Shown: piece after piece, positions 1-12,902 of the stretch
How positions within the stretch are numbered: the stretch's first letter is position 1
How the letters are laid out: each line of letters opens with the position of its first letter
NCBI GenBank assembly: GCA_963556145.1
Contig: OY744465.1
Location: forward strand, 2,294,001-2,358,000
Direction of reading: 5' to 3'
Origin: Hygrocybe punicea
Taxonomy: Eukaryota > Basidiomycota > Agaricomycetes > Agaricales > Hygrophoraceae
DNA: 64,000 nucleotides
Position numbers and translations under genes: made by a program
Notes under the pieces: model-generated
Told to the model about the DNA's origin: nothing
Database searches by the model: none
What the model saw: the letters and a program-made list of their open reading frames with translations, nothing else

Positions 1-376
1 CACACAGCATCTTGCATCGTGTGTGTTCCTGTGCAGACTTGGAATCAATGAGAAAAAATGCTGGCTTACTTTGTTCCTTTGGTACAAAGCTACTCCTGCT
101 AAGCTTTTTCAGGATCGGCGGATTTCGGGATTTCCCTAGCCTGAAAACGGATATTCAAATTACACTTGCCTGGGATCTCCCTCAACAAAGCTTGGCAGGA
201 GCCTGGCCGCGACTGTAAGCAAGTAGTAAACTTTGTACGAGTGGCCGCCATGGAAACAGGCTAAGTAGTGGCCCCCCCGGAAGTTGGAACGCCTTTATTA
301 TCCTATCGCTTCCGAAGAATCCGAACCTCTCAAATCTTACCGTAAGTCTTACCCCGGGTTTACCCTACACCGTTCT
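1..376. other. Upstream region, no gene seen
   Basis: No coding region is supported here. Short open frames carry no recognisable motif. The segment probably holds the promoter and 5' leader of the P450 gene that starts at 377. Confidence 0.5.
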
Positions 377-2448
377 ATGAACAACTATCTACTAGCTTAT
401 GGCGCAGGCCTCGCACTCCTTTATTTGGCTGCAAGACTAGTATGGACAACTCGTTCGCCGAATGTAGGTCATTCAGGAAATTGTTTTCACAACACAAGGT
501 TTGACTACCTGCTCAGCTAGATCACATCCCAACTATCGGTCCATCTGGACTCTTGACATCCTACCTAGGAGCATTGCAATTTCTTTATAACAGTGATGGT
601 ATGACAGAAGAAGGCTACAAAAAGGTATTCGTCGTCAATTCTATGCATTACGGCAATTGACATCTGTCATCGGTCAGTATCCAAATAGCGCATTCAAAAT
701 CGCAAAGATTGACAAATGGCTTGTCTTTTGCTGTGGCCACCAATTTATTGAAGACTTTCGCAAAGCCAGCGACAAGGAGTTGAGCAACAATGCGGCACTA
801 AGCGAGGTATACCTACGAGAATATTGTCATGGTGCGTTCACTGATCATTCATGTCCGTTAGGAACTCCATGTTAAATATACTATGGGAGAGGAAATCTTC
901 CAAGACCTGTACCATGTCGCAGTCATCCGGAACACATTGACCCGTCACTTGGGTATTTGCTTTCCTGCTATCCACGACGAGATCGTGCGGTCATTCGAAG
1001 ATGTTCTTTCCCTTGAGGGAAATGGTAATTTCAATTGTCCTACATCTTCACAGGACTCGCAATATCTTTAAATAGAATGGAAAGCAGTTCCCGCGAAGAA
1101 CGCCGTGTTTGATATCGTATGTCGGACAAGCAACAGGCTTTTTTTGGGCCTTCCGATCTGTGAGACGTTTTCTAATGTACCGTTCACTCGAACACCGATG
1201 TAACAACCTACAGGTCGAGACCCCGATTATATAGGGCTTATTAAGCGATTTACGGCCGACACAATAATAATTTCAGCCTTTCTTAACCTCTTTCCTGCTT
1301 CGTTGAGGCCGTGAGCGTCCATTTCCTGGACAGAGACGAGCCTTTTGACCAATTATATCAATAGCATTGTAGGCAGGTGTGTTACAAGACTTCCTGCACA
1401 CATCAAGCGAGCAGCGAAACATCTTAGCCCAATTATTGAAGAGCGCATGAAGAAGGAGGAAGCCTACGGCAGAGATTGGCCCGACAAACCTGTAACGAGG
1501 ATGAGATAACGACCATTATCATAACCGCTGATGCATCGCTTGTCCAGAATGATGCCCTCACATGGCTGCTGAACCAAGCACATGGCAGCAGCCGAACACA
1601 CCGCAACCTGATCCTGCGTGTTCTGATGATGAATGCCGCCGCCACCCATACATCACGTATTGTGAGAGACACTTAAATTAGAGCTAGTTCCAAGTTTTTC
1701 CTGGTAACGTTTTTCTCAGACCTTTTCACATGCATTGCATCACCTAGCAGCCAATCCCGACTACGCAGCGTCTTTGCGAGAGGAGGTCGAATCTGTCGTC
1801 AAGGAGGATGGTTGGACAAAGTCGGCAATGGACCGGATGTTCAAAGTTGACAGCTTCCTTAAAGAATCTCAAAGGTTGAACGGAGTAGGAAGTGGTGCGA
1901 AATCCTTGTCTGACTGAGGTCGCTGGTTATCTTAATACTTTTGCATTTTTGATCTATAGCCGTGATGATGCGCAAAGTCCTCAAAGACTTCACCTGTTCG
2001 AACGGCACCTTTCTCCCAGCTGGGGCCTTCGTTGCCATTCCTTTGACTGCTTGGCATCGCGACGAAGCAAACTACAGCAAAGCCAAGATATTCGACCCAT
2101 TTCGGTTTTCGCATTTGAAGGATTCCAACCCTGAAGACGTCAAGTTGCAAATGATCACCCCAAGTCCTGATTTTCTTCCGTGGGGATTAGGAAAACATGC
2201 CTGGTATGTGACTCATCGGATTCCCCTCGGATGGGTTTTTCTTTTCTTTTCTTTTCTTTTTCTTTGCCTTCTTATCCCAAGCTCATATGATTAACAACGA
2301 CAGCCCTGGACGGTTCTTTGCAACCCTGGAGCTGAAGACGATGCTGGCGCATATCGTAGTCTCGTACGATGTAAAGATGAAAAATGAAGGGGTCCGACCA
2401 CCCATTAGGAATGCCGAGGTGCTGTTCAGGAGACGATCTGCATCGTAA
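377..2448 (+). CDS. Cytochrome P450 monooxygenase
   Basis: Haem-thiolate monooxygenase, probably anchored in the ER. The ATG at 377 opens a hydrophobic N-terminal anchor (MNNYLLAYGAGLALLYLAAR) followed by the IPTIGPSG proline hinge. The first intron is 464-516, and about ten small introns follow. The K-helix ExxR is in KESQR near 1860-1880. The haem loop reads FLPWGLGKHA before an intron near 2200 and CPGRFF after it, so the Cys ligand sits just downstream of a splice junction. Trp takes the place of the usual first Phe of the loop, as I recall from other mushroom P450s. The I-helix region (LMMNAAATHTS) lacks the classical AGxDT but has the usual fungal variant. The TAA ends at 2446-2448. All exons join in frame, so it appears intact. 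The substrate cannot be told from sequence, and no biosynthetic cluster is evident beside it. Confidence 0.85.
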
Positions 2449-2845
2449 TTGGCAACAAGAAGCTCTATTTATATTCACAATCTGTAGCAGAACCAAAGGA
2501 CATCAAAAATGCCATAAATATGTCTACTCTAACGACAATTTATGAATGCAGGGTTTCGGCGGTGGAAGCCCGAGAGCCCTTGTTATATAAATCACTGGAG
2601 TCGTTTGCCAAAGAGAGCGTGCACACAAAGCGGGGTATATAATAAATACCATTCATTTGTCAGGTGAAGTATCAAACAAAATTATACACAGCTAATCTAT
2701 ACAATAACTTACAACCAGGGCGAAGGAGTATATACTTACTAGAAATGTAACAATGTATTGGTCCGCCTTTGTTTTTCTTTTCTTCTTTTTCTGTTTCATT
2801 GTGACCCCCCCCCCTTCTCTCAGCTGTTCTCCCTCTCCTACCGTT
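2449..2845. other. Convergent 3' regions of P450 and GDH2
   Basis: Tail-to-tail spacer holding the 3' UTRs of both flanking genes. Pyrimidine-rich tracts (around 2760-2840) are present. No coding evidence. Confidence 0.6.
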
Positions 2846-5800
2846 TCAATTTGCCAAATCCCGTGCAAAATGGAAAAAGTCGACACTGGAGCTATTAACG
2901 CCATACTTGTAAATCTGCACAACGGTATAAGCCTTGTGAAGAAAAAGGAGAAGGGAATAATAAAAAAACATCAAAAACTCACGAAATGAGATGCGGTCCA
3001 ACTCGAGAACAACGCCCGCTGGTACGGCTCCGGAAGCCTCTCCATCAACGTCTCCAGCCCCACTTGCTCCACGAGCGTCTTCGGAATAGCACGCCGCATC
3101 ACTCCTCTTCTGCTAGCCAAGTCCTCAAACAAATCAGAGCTCTCCAGCTCAGCTTGCAGGTTATTGAGTACAGTCGACAGCTCATCCGAGATATTGGAGC
3201 GGGGCTTGGCGCCCTGGAGCCGCGCGTGCTCCCGCCAGATGCACTGGAACTCGGCCGCAGCATTGTCGCTGATTATGTCTTGAACATCGCGCACGTAGCT
3301 CTTGTAGAATTCAGACGGCTTGCCGTCCTTGAAGATCATCAAGTCGAGGTATTCCTGAGTGGAGAGCGCTAGACCCGCAAGGACCTCCAGAGACGAGCTT
3401 GTTACGCCACCTGTGAATATGATACACATGTTCCGTTTAGGTTCAAGGAAGAGAAAAAATGTGTGTGCTGGGACGATAACCTTTGTTGGCGCTAGAATCC
3501 TTGAACAAGATCACCTTGCGTTTCTCCAAGTGCAAACGCGCCTGCTGGGTGAAGAACAGATTTGCTCCTTCCACAATGTATTTGAAGTGCGGCTTGCCCT
3601 CCGCGTCGATTAGCGCAGCCATATTCGAGATATTGACGGCTTCAGGTCTGCATTAGGAACGGGGGTGAAGGGTTGGGGGTGTCATCCATCATCTGCACAA
3701 CCAAGAAAATAAACAAATAAAAATCTACGAACCGTCCACCACAGGGAACGAACAAGTCGGCCCTGAACCGCAAATGTGCACCGTTCCGGAAATCCGTGCC
3801 ATCTAGAATCACTTCACCAGCTGAGAAGAAAAAACAAAAACATCATTACGAGGGGCTGTTAATTGGGGGGGGGGAAGGGAGACTCACAAGGCAACTTGAC
3901 ATCTTGGTCTTCGATCTTGACAAGATACCCATCTGCGCTAAGCTTGGACTTGTCGAACTGGGAGACGGGAGCGCGGAGTTTGGCCAGCCGTATAAGCTCT
4001 TCCCTATTGATTCCGGCGGGATCGGCCAGGACACCGCTTCCGTCAATGACTGCAATAGTCTTGTCCGAGCTCAACAAAATCTCATCTAACCAAAACGTAA
4101 AAAAAAAACCAGGGTCGGTCAGTCAGTCACCCAAACGCAAAAAACAGGCTCACTTGACCCCAAGTCGCCATCTACCAAGCACACACACAACAACAACAAC
4201 AACAAAAATCAGCTCAAGATGTCACGGAACTCCGATGCCAAAGGGGAGGAAGGGGGCGGGGGTTGGAGGGAAATAAACGAACCTGGGCCACCCGTCTGCA
4301 CCTTCGTGATATCCTTCTCGCGCAGTCCAAGCTGCTTGTATATCCCCAGGACGAATTGCCGCACAGAAATTGACGTCATGCCATATCGATCATGCGGTAC
4401 CCCACCGAGCATCTCTGCGCTCTTCCCGGTCGTGAAGGACTTCCACCACGTCTCGGCACCGCGGCCACGTGCGTGCACTGTGTTGGTTATGATTATCAAT
4501 AATAAAACCCAAAAACCAAAAAACTTACATGCCGCCCAATCCATCATGTCCGCGGTTCCCTCTATTGAATAATAAAAACATTTTGTCAAATAACCGGAAT
4601 CACATAGGAGAAAAGGGATTCCTCACCATCGGGACCAAAGAACAGGAGCTCCGGCTTTCCGTACAAGTCCACGAGTTGTTCCTTGATACCCGGACTCCGA
4701 CCGGGAATCAGGAGATCGATGATCGCCTGTAAGGATGGGGGAGGTAAAACTATGATCCACCAACTGAGCAAACGACTCACATCGACGTATTTTTCGAAGC
4801 ACAACCTGGGGCTCGCCCCAATCCTGGGAAAGAGACCGCATCCCGATTAGTTTGCAAATGCAAGATGCAAGAAAAAGAAAAACAGGATATAGCGAGACGA
4901 TGCTTACGAAGGCAATATCGTGCCTTTCGCCCCGTTTTCAGGGATGTCCTTATTTTTCAAGGACTGCGTGAAAGCCAATCCGTAGTTCTCGTCAAACCTG
5001 GCATCTTCACATCAGCAAACCACAAGTTCTTCCCCAAACATAAAAAGAAAAGGGCATGACGGACAACATCCTTTGATTGATGGAATAATTCCTACACGCC
5101 AAAAAAAAAAAATTGAGAAAACACATTCACAAGAACGAAAGGAAGGAATAAGAATGGCTCACTCCTTGTTCCCCGACATGACGATCCGAATGCCGCCGCG
5201 CGCCACATCGCGGAACCGTATGTGAAACCCTCTAAACTCGTTGCCTGTTTGTGTTTTTGTTTTCACAATTTCATGATCAGAAAAACAGCCTGGCGCAGGA
5301 GCACAACCGGAAAGAGACTCTCACCAATGATGATAAACATCCCAAAAGGCTTCTGCGGATACTCCACCTCCGGGAGGAATCCAGGCGTGAGCCGGAACGA
5401 CAACGCCACTTTGGTCGGTTGATAAAAGTTGGTCTTGAGAACGTGTCTGCATGGTGGGTGTTCCCGATCAACTTCTCCCCCAAAAAACAAACTAAAAGGA
5501 AGGAAGAAGAAGAAAAGACAAATACTTGTTAAAAATCAAAAAACTCTCGAGAACCTGCAGCTCGTGCTTGTTCGGAACGGAGCGTCGGATCTTGTCATGC
5601 AGCTCCGCGTCTGTAAGGGGCTGCGCGGAATGTAGACGTTGGTACGACAACGTGGGTCTGTAGGCTTCTGTTCAACTGAGAAGAAGTATCAGTGATGTAG
5701 AAGAACACACGATATCTCTGACGATTCGTCCGGCGTCGGGTAGTGCACCATGGCAAAGTTGACATAGAGAAGGCGGATCTATAATGTGAACACCGAGGCG

Positions 5801-7477
5801 TCAGGACGATAGTCACATGTGTGTATTCGGGACGTACCAGCTCCGGGTGAGCGTGAATTACTTGTGCGATGCTCTCGCGGGTAAATGTCTCTTCTCGGAA
5901 ACGGCGCTTGATGTCGTTCAGGACTTCTGCGTGTGCAGGGTTACTCTCGTCCAGTATGTTCTTCAGCTGCAGATACGCCGAGCCAAGGCGGTTGCAGAAG
6001 TGCTGCGCAAATATCCATCCGCAGTCTGAGGATATTATAAAAAATCAGGTTTAAGAGTATCTGCTGAGGAGATGAAAGTTGTGATAGATACGAACAAGCG
6101 TAGGTGGCTTCCTGCACAGCGTGCCCCACGGTACCAGGGGCAGCGAAGAAGAAAGGATTGTCTGGGAGACAGAACAGCAGGGACGCCTCCTTCATGACCT
6201 GATGGATGGAGTACTCGATTGGGGGGGCGTTGGAATGTGGTAGTGGGTTCAAATACAGGGAGATGATGGTGATTCCGTTTGAAAATTGTTCTGCGATAAA
6301 CGTCGATGAGTGAGTGAAGGAAGGAAACGGGAGGCAGAAAGACGGACCAACATATTTTCGTGCAGAGTAAAGCGAATAGTAATGATACAAGTTGGACAGA
6401 GCGCTGTGATGCCGATCTGATGGTCAATAGAAAGACGAGGAAGCATGACGGCAAACCAACCTGAAAAACCTGGAAGTTCCTCCCATCTTGTATCCAATGA
6501 CGAGCCTCTTCTCCCTAGTCCCTTCTACTTCAAAGAGGTTAATCACCGGCCCGAACCTGTCCTCGACGTTCCACATGATGCGCTGGTAAATATCGAGCGT
6601 GTTGATGCTGGCCTTTTCTAGGAAGGCATGATCCGAAACGGAACGAATGTCGGTCCTGCCATCGATTGTCTTGGGTGGAGCATCGGGGAAAGTACATTTT
6701 GTGACGAAGTAACAACGAAGTTGTTGCACTGAGAGAGCGGATATGGCGCCAGAGGAACGATAAGTTTCAAGGCGATATGCTCGTTCGGGTGTAGAGTTGT
6801 CCAAGTAATCGGCATCGATCCTAAGAGAAAGATGAATGAATGGGAGAGATATGAAAAGGAGAGAGAGGCGATTTTCACCTAGATTCACATCTAGCGCCCG
6901 GACCTTCAGTGCTGTTGAGACCTGGAGCGCTGGTGTGAATGAAGGTTGCGCCGTTCCCGTTCTCGTCTATCTTCTCGAGATCGATTACGAGTTTTGTGGG
7001 ATCATGCTTTGTGTAGGCGAGGACCTTTGCGCCGAAAAGGGCAATAACGTGATCGGAAATGACCTCGCGAGATTCATTCCTGAAGTAGGTGTCGTCGATT
7101 CCGAGATGAGAGTAGAACCAGTTGACCTCGTTGGACACTAGCTCGCGAGGTACGAATCCCTTGTGTGAAGACGGTTAGCTGTTGCTGCTGCAACGGAATT
7201 CGATAGACGAAACCTTTGCTGCAACTTGGGCTTCGACAAGGGCGCGCTGTTCAGCCTTTCCCTTGAACTCTGGGGTGTGGTAGCCGGGGAGGTTCTTTAT
7301 GCGATGGAGGGAAGTCTCGCTTGAGTTCTGCAGGGAAACGAGGACGGGTTTATGTGATTGTGGACCGGGATGGGCTGTGGAGTGGCCGTTTATGTGGGGG
7401 GCGTCGTGCACGGGCATGGGCTGGGGAACGGGCATGTATGATATGGTAGATGGGTCAGCACTGCAGTTGAGTATCAT
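2846..7477 (-). CDS. GDH2: NAD-specific glutamate dehydrogenase (large fungal type)
   Basis: Catalyses NAD-dependent oxidative deamination of glutamate to 2-oxoglutarate and ammonium, linking nitrogen and carbon catabolism. Starts at ATG 7477 and is split by many short introns. Family blocks in order: NLPGYHTPEFKGK, SNEVNWFYSHLGID, VEGTREKRLVIGYK, LYSARKYV, RDVARGGIRIVMSG, DIPENGAKGTI (active-site Gly/Lys region, near 4920-4960), GASPRLCFEKYVDAIIDLL, GTADMMDWA, GGVPHDRYGMTS, VIDGSGVLADPAGI and KYIVEGANLFFTQ. A short last exon (about 2846-2910) encodes IYKYGVNSSSVDFFHFARD and is easy to miss, because the penultimate exon reads on to a nearby stop. The set of blocks matches the roughly 1000-residue fungal enzyme. 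It is convergent with the P450 and followed upstream by a long promoter region. Confidence 0.93.
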
Positions 7478-8131
7478 CAGAGGGAAGAAGAGAAGTTGGT
7501 TTTTAAGTGGGGACGGCGACCAAGGCTTTATATGAGGATCGGGCTAAAGGGGGGGCCCAAATATATAATTGTGGGGAACAGATATTACCCAATGGAGTAC
7601 CGGTATTACTAAATATAGTAATTATCATTTATTATTTGATGATGTAATAAACAGAACACGGACGGGTCTCCGCCGGCAGATTCTCGGGCTTTGTTCCCCA
7701 CTAACGTCCACAACTTGGATCCATGCCGACTGGCATGTACGGTCGGCGCTCGGCTTTCGCGCCAATCCCACACAGCTTTCACGCTTGACAATGCCCCCCC
7801 CTCCCTCTCTCCCCTCCCCCCATTGTTGCCCATGTTTCTGACGAACGTTGCTTTTGCAAAAGGGATGCCGTGGTACCCGTGCGCTTCCCCGCATCCCTCG
7901 CACGTCTGGATTGCCCCCACCTGGAGACGACTGACAACACCCGGTCTTCCCAGCGCGGGCGTCAATAGGGGCTCACGGTGTATAAAAAGGTTCCATCATA
8001 TACCTGATATACACTCAGGCTCTCAAACGTAACCCGTAACATCCCACATGTCCTCTACGGCTGTCATTCAATGAAATCCCTGGAGCATTTCAATTATTAA
8101 ATAATTGCATATGTCTAATTCCTCCGTCGCC

Positions 8132-8155
8132 CAGCTGTTTTTCTGAAAACAGCTG
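8132..8155. repeat. Perfect inverted repeat, 10-bp stem, 4-nt loop
   Basis: cagctgtttt and its exact complement aaaacagctg flank the loop tctg. The site includes two CAGCTG E-box cores. It lies about 0.65 kb upstream of the GDH2 start and 0.43 kb beyond the dehydrogenase stop. Function is unknown. Confidence 0.6.
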
Positions 8156-8160
8156 ACCAC

Positions 8161-8277
8161 CGTCATGTCAGTGACCTCCACACCTGACGGTCACGGAGCT
8201 CAGCCGTGCACGTCATAACTTGACGCGCACAGTTATTTTAGCGTGGCGACAGTTGGTTATTACGTAACATTATTGCC
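8161..8277. promoter_or_regulatory. Cluster of bZIP-type TGACG/CGTCA sites
   Basis: CGTCA at 8161, TGACG at 8185, CGTCA at 8211, TGACG at 8221 and the palindrome TTACGTAA at 8270-8277 fall within 117 bp. Such half-sites are bound by CREB/ATF and Gcn4-like bZIP factors. The location upstream of a nitrogen catabolic gene suggests, but does not show, bZIP control of GDH2. Confidence 0.35.
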
Positions 8278-8580
8278 CCACATTAACCCGAAGTCTTCAT
8301 TTCACACGATCTCAGGCTTATGCCAAAAGAATTCACAAGATGATGCATCGATGATGACGGGCACCACCATTTAGCTCAATCCCGCGATGGAACAGCAAGT
8401 TCCGTCTATTACAGGACAACTAGCAAACTCGACCCTCCAACAAACAAACAAACGAACAAATAAACAAACAAACAAACATATCCTGTCGATCTCGATCTAG
8501 CCTGAAATTGAATTGCAAGCGGTCAACATACCGTTTTTCTTCTTCCGTCTGCTTCCCTTCCCCTTCCCCACCCCCGTTGC

Positions 8581-10267
8581 TTAATCCAGTTGTGCCAGCC
8601 CCTCTTTAACATACTCTTCAAATAACGCCTGAAAAAAATAAAACGAGATTTCATATGCAAAACCAACACCCACCGAAAAAAGAAAATGCAAAAGAAAAAA
8701 GGAAACAACAAAAAGAAAAACACATTACAGACCTTGTAGTTTGGATGCCATCTGCTCAGCGCTGGTCGGCCCTCCGCAATGTCCGCCGCCGCCCACATAA
8801 TCCGGAAATGATCCACCTCTTTGCGTGTCTGCCCATCCGGAACGAGGATATAGAACACCCCTTGCCGCACAGCATCCAGCATGAACAGAACTGTCTCTGC
8901 TGGACTCCACGATCCCTCCGTAGAACTTGACGGCGGCTCGAGCTTGCCCTCCTTCACCGTTGGGGCATTCGTCCATCCCGGCCTTTATTGTACAAAAACA
9001 CCAACATCCGTCAGCATGTTACAAGCAACACAGCGCGTGTGTGTGCACATACAAGAAGAGGTGAGCAGTGACGTTCGTATGGGGACGCTCGCGGAGCTCG
9101 TGCGCCAGACTCTCCGTGAGGCTCTGAACCGCCGCCTTGGACGCGTTGTACGCCCCATACCCGCTGTATTCGCGTGTCGTTTCAGCACACATGCCCACTT
9201 TTTTTTTTTTTCCAGCAGCGACGAAAGACGTACGGGACATTCGTGATCCCACGCTTCGAACCCGAGTTGATAATCGCAGCCTGGTTTTCCTGGTGGAGCA
9301 AAGACTGCAGTGCAACACCCGAGGTGAGCGCACAGCAAGAAAAAAATCAATTTAAAAAACCAGGCACGCTTAGCACTCACCGGGACAAACGTCTGCTGCA
9401 CATTCACAACCCTAGCACAAAGTGTCCGGGGGTGTGGTATCAGCCATACAAAAAGCCTCAATATATCGAAATAAAAAAAGGAAGTCCTTACCCAAACAGA
9501 TTGGTATCAAACGCCTTCCTCCAGCTATCGATCCCATCCCATGACGTACCCTCGGCACCAACGCCCGCATGGTTCATGACCACCGCAACCTAACAGTGGA
9601 AAGAAGAACAAACATTTCAGCAAACCCCCGGAGGTAACGCGATACGCAGATAGCAAAAAGGAGGACCAGCACCACCAAACGAAAAGAAAAAAAAACCCCC
9701 GCAATAGTATCCTCACCTCGCCCCACGCCTCGTACACCTTATCACGCAGCCGCACCACCTCATCCAACTTGGACACATCCGTCGGCACCACCAACACATT
9801 ACCCTCCCCAACAACACCCACCAACGCCTTCCCAAGTTCCTCCAACGGCTCCACCGCAATGTCCGCAATCGCTACCTTCATCCCGAGTCTGCAAAAAAAG
9901 AAAATGTAAGATAATTAAATTAGATTAAAAGACGACGGCAACAGCGAAACGAAGGACGATCACAACACAACCAATAACGCCAAACGTCCAACATGTTTGG
10001 AAGGGAGGGGAGGGCAGGGGCAGGGCGGGGCGGGGGGAAGGGGCAAAGTAACAACAATAATAAGTTTTTTTTGTTTTCTTACCTTGCAAACTCTTCAGCA
10101 GCAGCTTTGCCGATACCATTCGCAGCGCCAGTGATAACAGCGACGCGCCCAGCCTGGATCACCGGATGCAGCCCAGTATCGACGGACATGGACTCTGGTC
10201 GGTACGATACAGAACCACTGAAAGCAGGCGGCCTCAGCGGTGACGGACCACGACCTGACAAGATCAT
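8581..10267 (-). CDS. Short-chain dehydrogenase/reductase (SDR family)
   Basis: Classical Rossmann-fold NAD(P)-dependent oxidoreductase. ATG at 10267 (an alternative Met lies about 26 codons downstream). The cofactor loop is TGAANGIG. The fold-stabilising NAG motif reads NHAG in VMNHAGVG. The catalytic site is YNASK, preceded by IINSGSK, which supplies the Ser. The C terminus ends FEEYVKEGLAQLD at the stop 8581-8583. Several introns fall between motifs; the first follows EEFAR and the next exon starts LGMKVAIAD. The frame is continuous after splicing. Substrate is unknown. It lies in the same orientation as GDH2 and VTS1, with 0.56-1.1 kb spacers. Confidence 0.85.
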
Positions 10268-10829
10268 AGTTTATACAGAACAGCCCTGAGCGAGTAAAAA
10301 CAAAAAAAGAAAAGGTATATGAGAAGAATGAAGAGAGAGCAGGAATCTCGGAGACGAAGAAACCCAACGGAAAGATCCAGGGGTAATATATAGAGACGTG
10401 TATATGATAGACGCTCGCGGAAGCACTTGTAGACTCTTCGCAGCTGCACGTCTGGTCACGCCCCTAGTCGCCCACGCTTTTTCTCCACTAATCTTCCGTA
10501 AAAAATAAAGTTGTTACTCCCATTACCAACTTGTACATTATGATCATCATAGAGGAAGAATAGGAGGATAAAAAAAAAGGGTGGTTGTTTTCCTTTATAT
10601 ATATAATACGTAGCCCGGGTATCCAATAGGGCAAAAGAGGTGGGAAAAAAAAATAAACAAAATAAGAGAATTTGAAGAGATGATGATGATGAAAATAATA
10701 AGGGCATAGTTGTTTCCAGTCGTGAACGTGCGCGTGTGTTGTCGAAAGAGAGAGAGAGTTGAACAGAGAAACGAACAGTCGCCATTCGTGATTTAGATCA
10801 GATACTTCCCTTCTTCCCCCTCCCACTCT
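10268..10829. other. Spacer: SDR promoter and VTS1 3' region
   Basis: Same-strand spacer of 562 bp, purine-rich with short GA and AT tracts. No coding support. Confidence 0.5.
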
Positions 10830-12902
10830 TCAGATAGTCGCACTCATCGGCGGTCCGCCCTCAATGCCCATCTTTTTCCTCACAGTCTCGAACGTTTTCA
10901 ACATCTTCCTCCTCGCCCCAAGCGCAGCGACACCTTGGGCCTCTAACGCCGCCTCATCCAGCACCACCATATCCTGCCACCTCATCCCCTCAAAGTTCGG
11001 CGTGTACTTGTGCAGCCTCAGACTCCTCAGCCATCCCGGCACGTCGTTCAAAAGCGCAGGGTCGACGTCCTCTTCCTTGCCACTATCCGGGCCCCGGCTC
11101 CCCACGCTACTCGCACTCTTCAGCCCGCTCGTAACCGACCGCGCACTCGGCGGCCCACGTCGGTTGTTCACGACCCCAGCATTGTGCTGCTGCTGCAGCC
11201 CCATCCACCCAGGTTGCCCGAATCCGCTCGCAGCCATCTGCGCAGCAAGCAGCTGCACCTCGGGCGATACTCCCATCGCTAGCATGTTCATGTTGAACGG
11301 ACTCGTCGGTGCCATCCCCGCAACTCCGATTCCAGGCATGCCCATGCCGAGGGCCGGGCTGCCCATGAACCCTCCTGCACCCATACCCATGCCCATGCCC
11401 ATGCCGAGTCCATTGATATTCATCCCGTTATCTTCGTTGCCGCCAAACCTGTTCGTATTGGGGAGCGCCGGGCTCCGCGAGCCACCCCAGGCCCCATTGC
11501 CGCCCCTTAAGCTGCGTCCCTGTTGATTCTGAGAAATCGGGTTGCCGTCGTCTCCATACACTTGACTGCCGTTTACGTTCGTGTTCCCGTTGTCAGGAGA
11601 TACGTTATTCTTTGACGGACGACGGTGGATCTTGGGGTCACCCATGCGTGGGACACCAGGTGCTGCGGTGCCTGCAGGCCACTCGTTCAAGTTCGCAGCG
11701 GCATTTTCCATAGTTTGCGCGGCCATCCTGTTGTCCTTTGGAAATATCGGGATTAGGGGCGTGTTGACCATGTTGGCCCAGCTTTCGCCTACAGGAGGCG
11801 ACATGTTATTGTCGCCCGTCACGGGGATCTCGGTGCTCTTGGGGCGGTTCACGACTACCTCTTGGACAGCAGCGTTCTGCTCGACGACTTGACCCAGTTG
11901 GGATCCGGGTCCCCAAGGGCCTCTGTTGTCGGCCCCGGCCATGGAAAGAACGGGTGCAGAGATGCGGTGCGCGGCGTTGCTAGCCTTGAGCTTGGCGCGC
12001 TGCTGTGCAAGAGTAGCGGCAGCGTCCTGGTTTGCAGAGTCCGGAGAGAGGAAGTTGGACGAGGACGGCTCGAGCGCGAGTGATTGGCGGGCTAGATTTG
12101 GGGAAGTAAAGTTGCGCGTGGTCGGAGAGCTGGGGATGTTTGATTTGAGGCTAGGGGATTTAAGGTTCAAGCTTGCAAGTTTAGCTTCCATTTGGCTTTG
12201 CATGGAGCCTGGATGAGGAAGATCAGGTAGTTATCAGGGAGATGAAGGGGAAACGTACCACCCATGGCGGGGCTAAGGAGAGCGGTCATTGGATCTGACC
12301 GAGCCATTTGCTGCAGGACGGTGATGAAGAACCGAATTTGAACTTGAGTTGAATGTTGGAGAAGACTGTAAAGAGCGGCTGTGCGCTCGGCTTCCGAGAG
12401 AACTTTGAACCCTGCAGCAAATGAGTGACCCTGATACCCGTCGGAAAAAAAAGGGACTTACATTGTTCGATGGCGCTAAGTTCTTCTTTGAAATTGACGT
12501 CAAGCGACGCTGCAGCCATTTCTTCCTACAAATGACAGATGTGTCAGGACAACAGCAGGGATGAGGCAATTTGTCAAAACTGACTAGGGTAGTCTCGTAG
12601 TTTTGAAGATTTTCGAACCACTGGTCGAGGGCCTCGGCTGGAGAGGGGAATGTGAATGTTGAAAGGGACAAGAGGGTAGGGTGATTGACCGCACCTTCAG
12701 GAGTCTGGAACATGCCAGCGCCACCCAAGAGTTCGCTAGTCGGCCTCGCGTTGGGAGTCCCACCGGGACGTGGAGAGCCGGGTGCGAGGGTTGTGCCTCT
12801 CGCGGCGGGACCCATAGACTGACGGGCATTTACGTTTTTCGAGTGCTCGTTAGGGCCAGGGGAAGGACTAGGACTGATGGAAGGCGGACGAAGACTCGCC
12901 AT
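10830..12902 (-). CDS. VTS1: Vts1-type SAM-domain RNA-binding protein
   Basis: Post-transcriptional regulator of the Smaug/Vts1 family, which binds hairpin elements in mRNAs and promotes decay. ATG at 12902. Near the N terminus is the conserved helical block [34 protein letters not shown] and [20 protein letters not shown], shared by fungal Vts1 proteins. A long low-complexity middle is rich in Ser, Pro, Asn and Gly and contains a Met-Gly dipeptide run near 11380-11410. The C-terminal SAM domain spans roughly [15 protein letters not shown] to [11 protein letters not shown]. The basic GARRK segment matches the RNA-contacting helix of this SAM class. Ends at 10830. Three or four introns, all in the N-terminal third. 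Head-to-head with FZO1 across an 0.84-kb gap. Confidence 0.92.

Larger units (their letters stand above)
7478..8580. other. GDH2 promoter region and SDR 3' flank
   Basis: Non-coding 1.1 kb. It contains a TATA-like tataaaaagg near 7979, a perfect hairpin at 8132-8155, a cluster of TGACG half-sites at 8161-8277, and a CAAA-type microsatellite at about 8441-8478. Open frames on both strands here show no family signature. Confidence 0.55.

Noticed and set aside
10864..11526. 220-codon ORF antisense to VTS1
   Set aside because: A shadow of the Met/Gly/Pro-rich VTS1 coding strand; no domain of its own.
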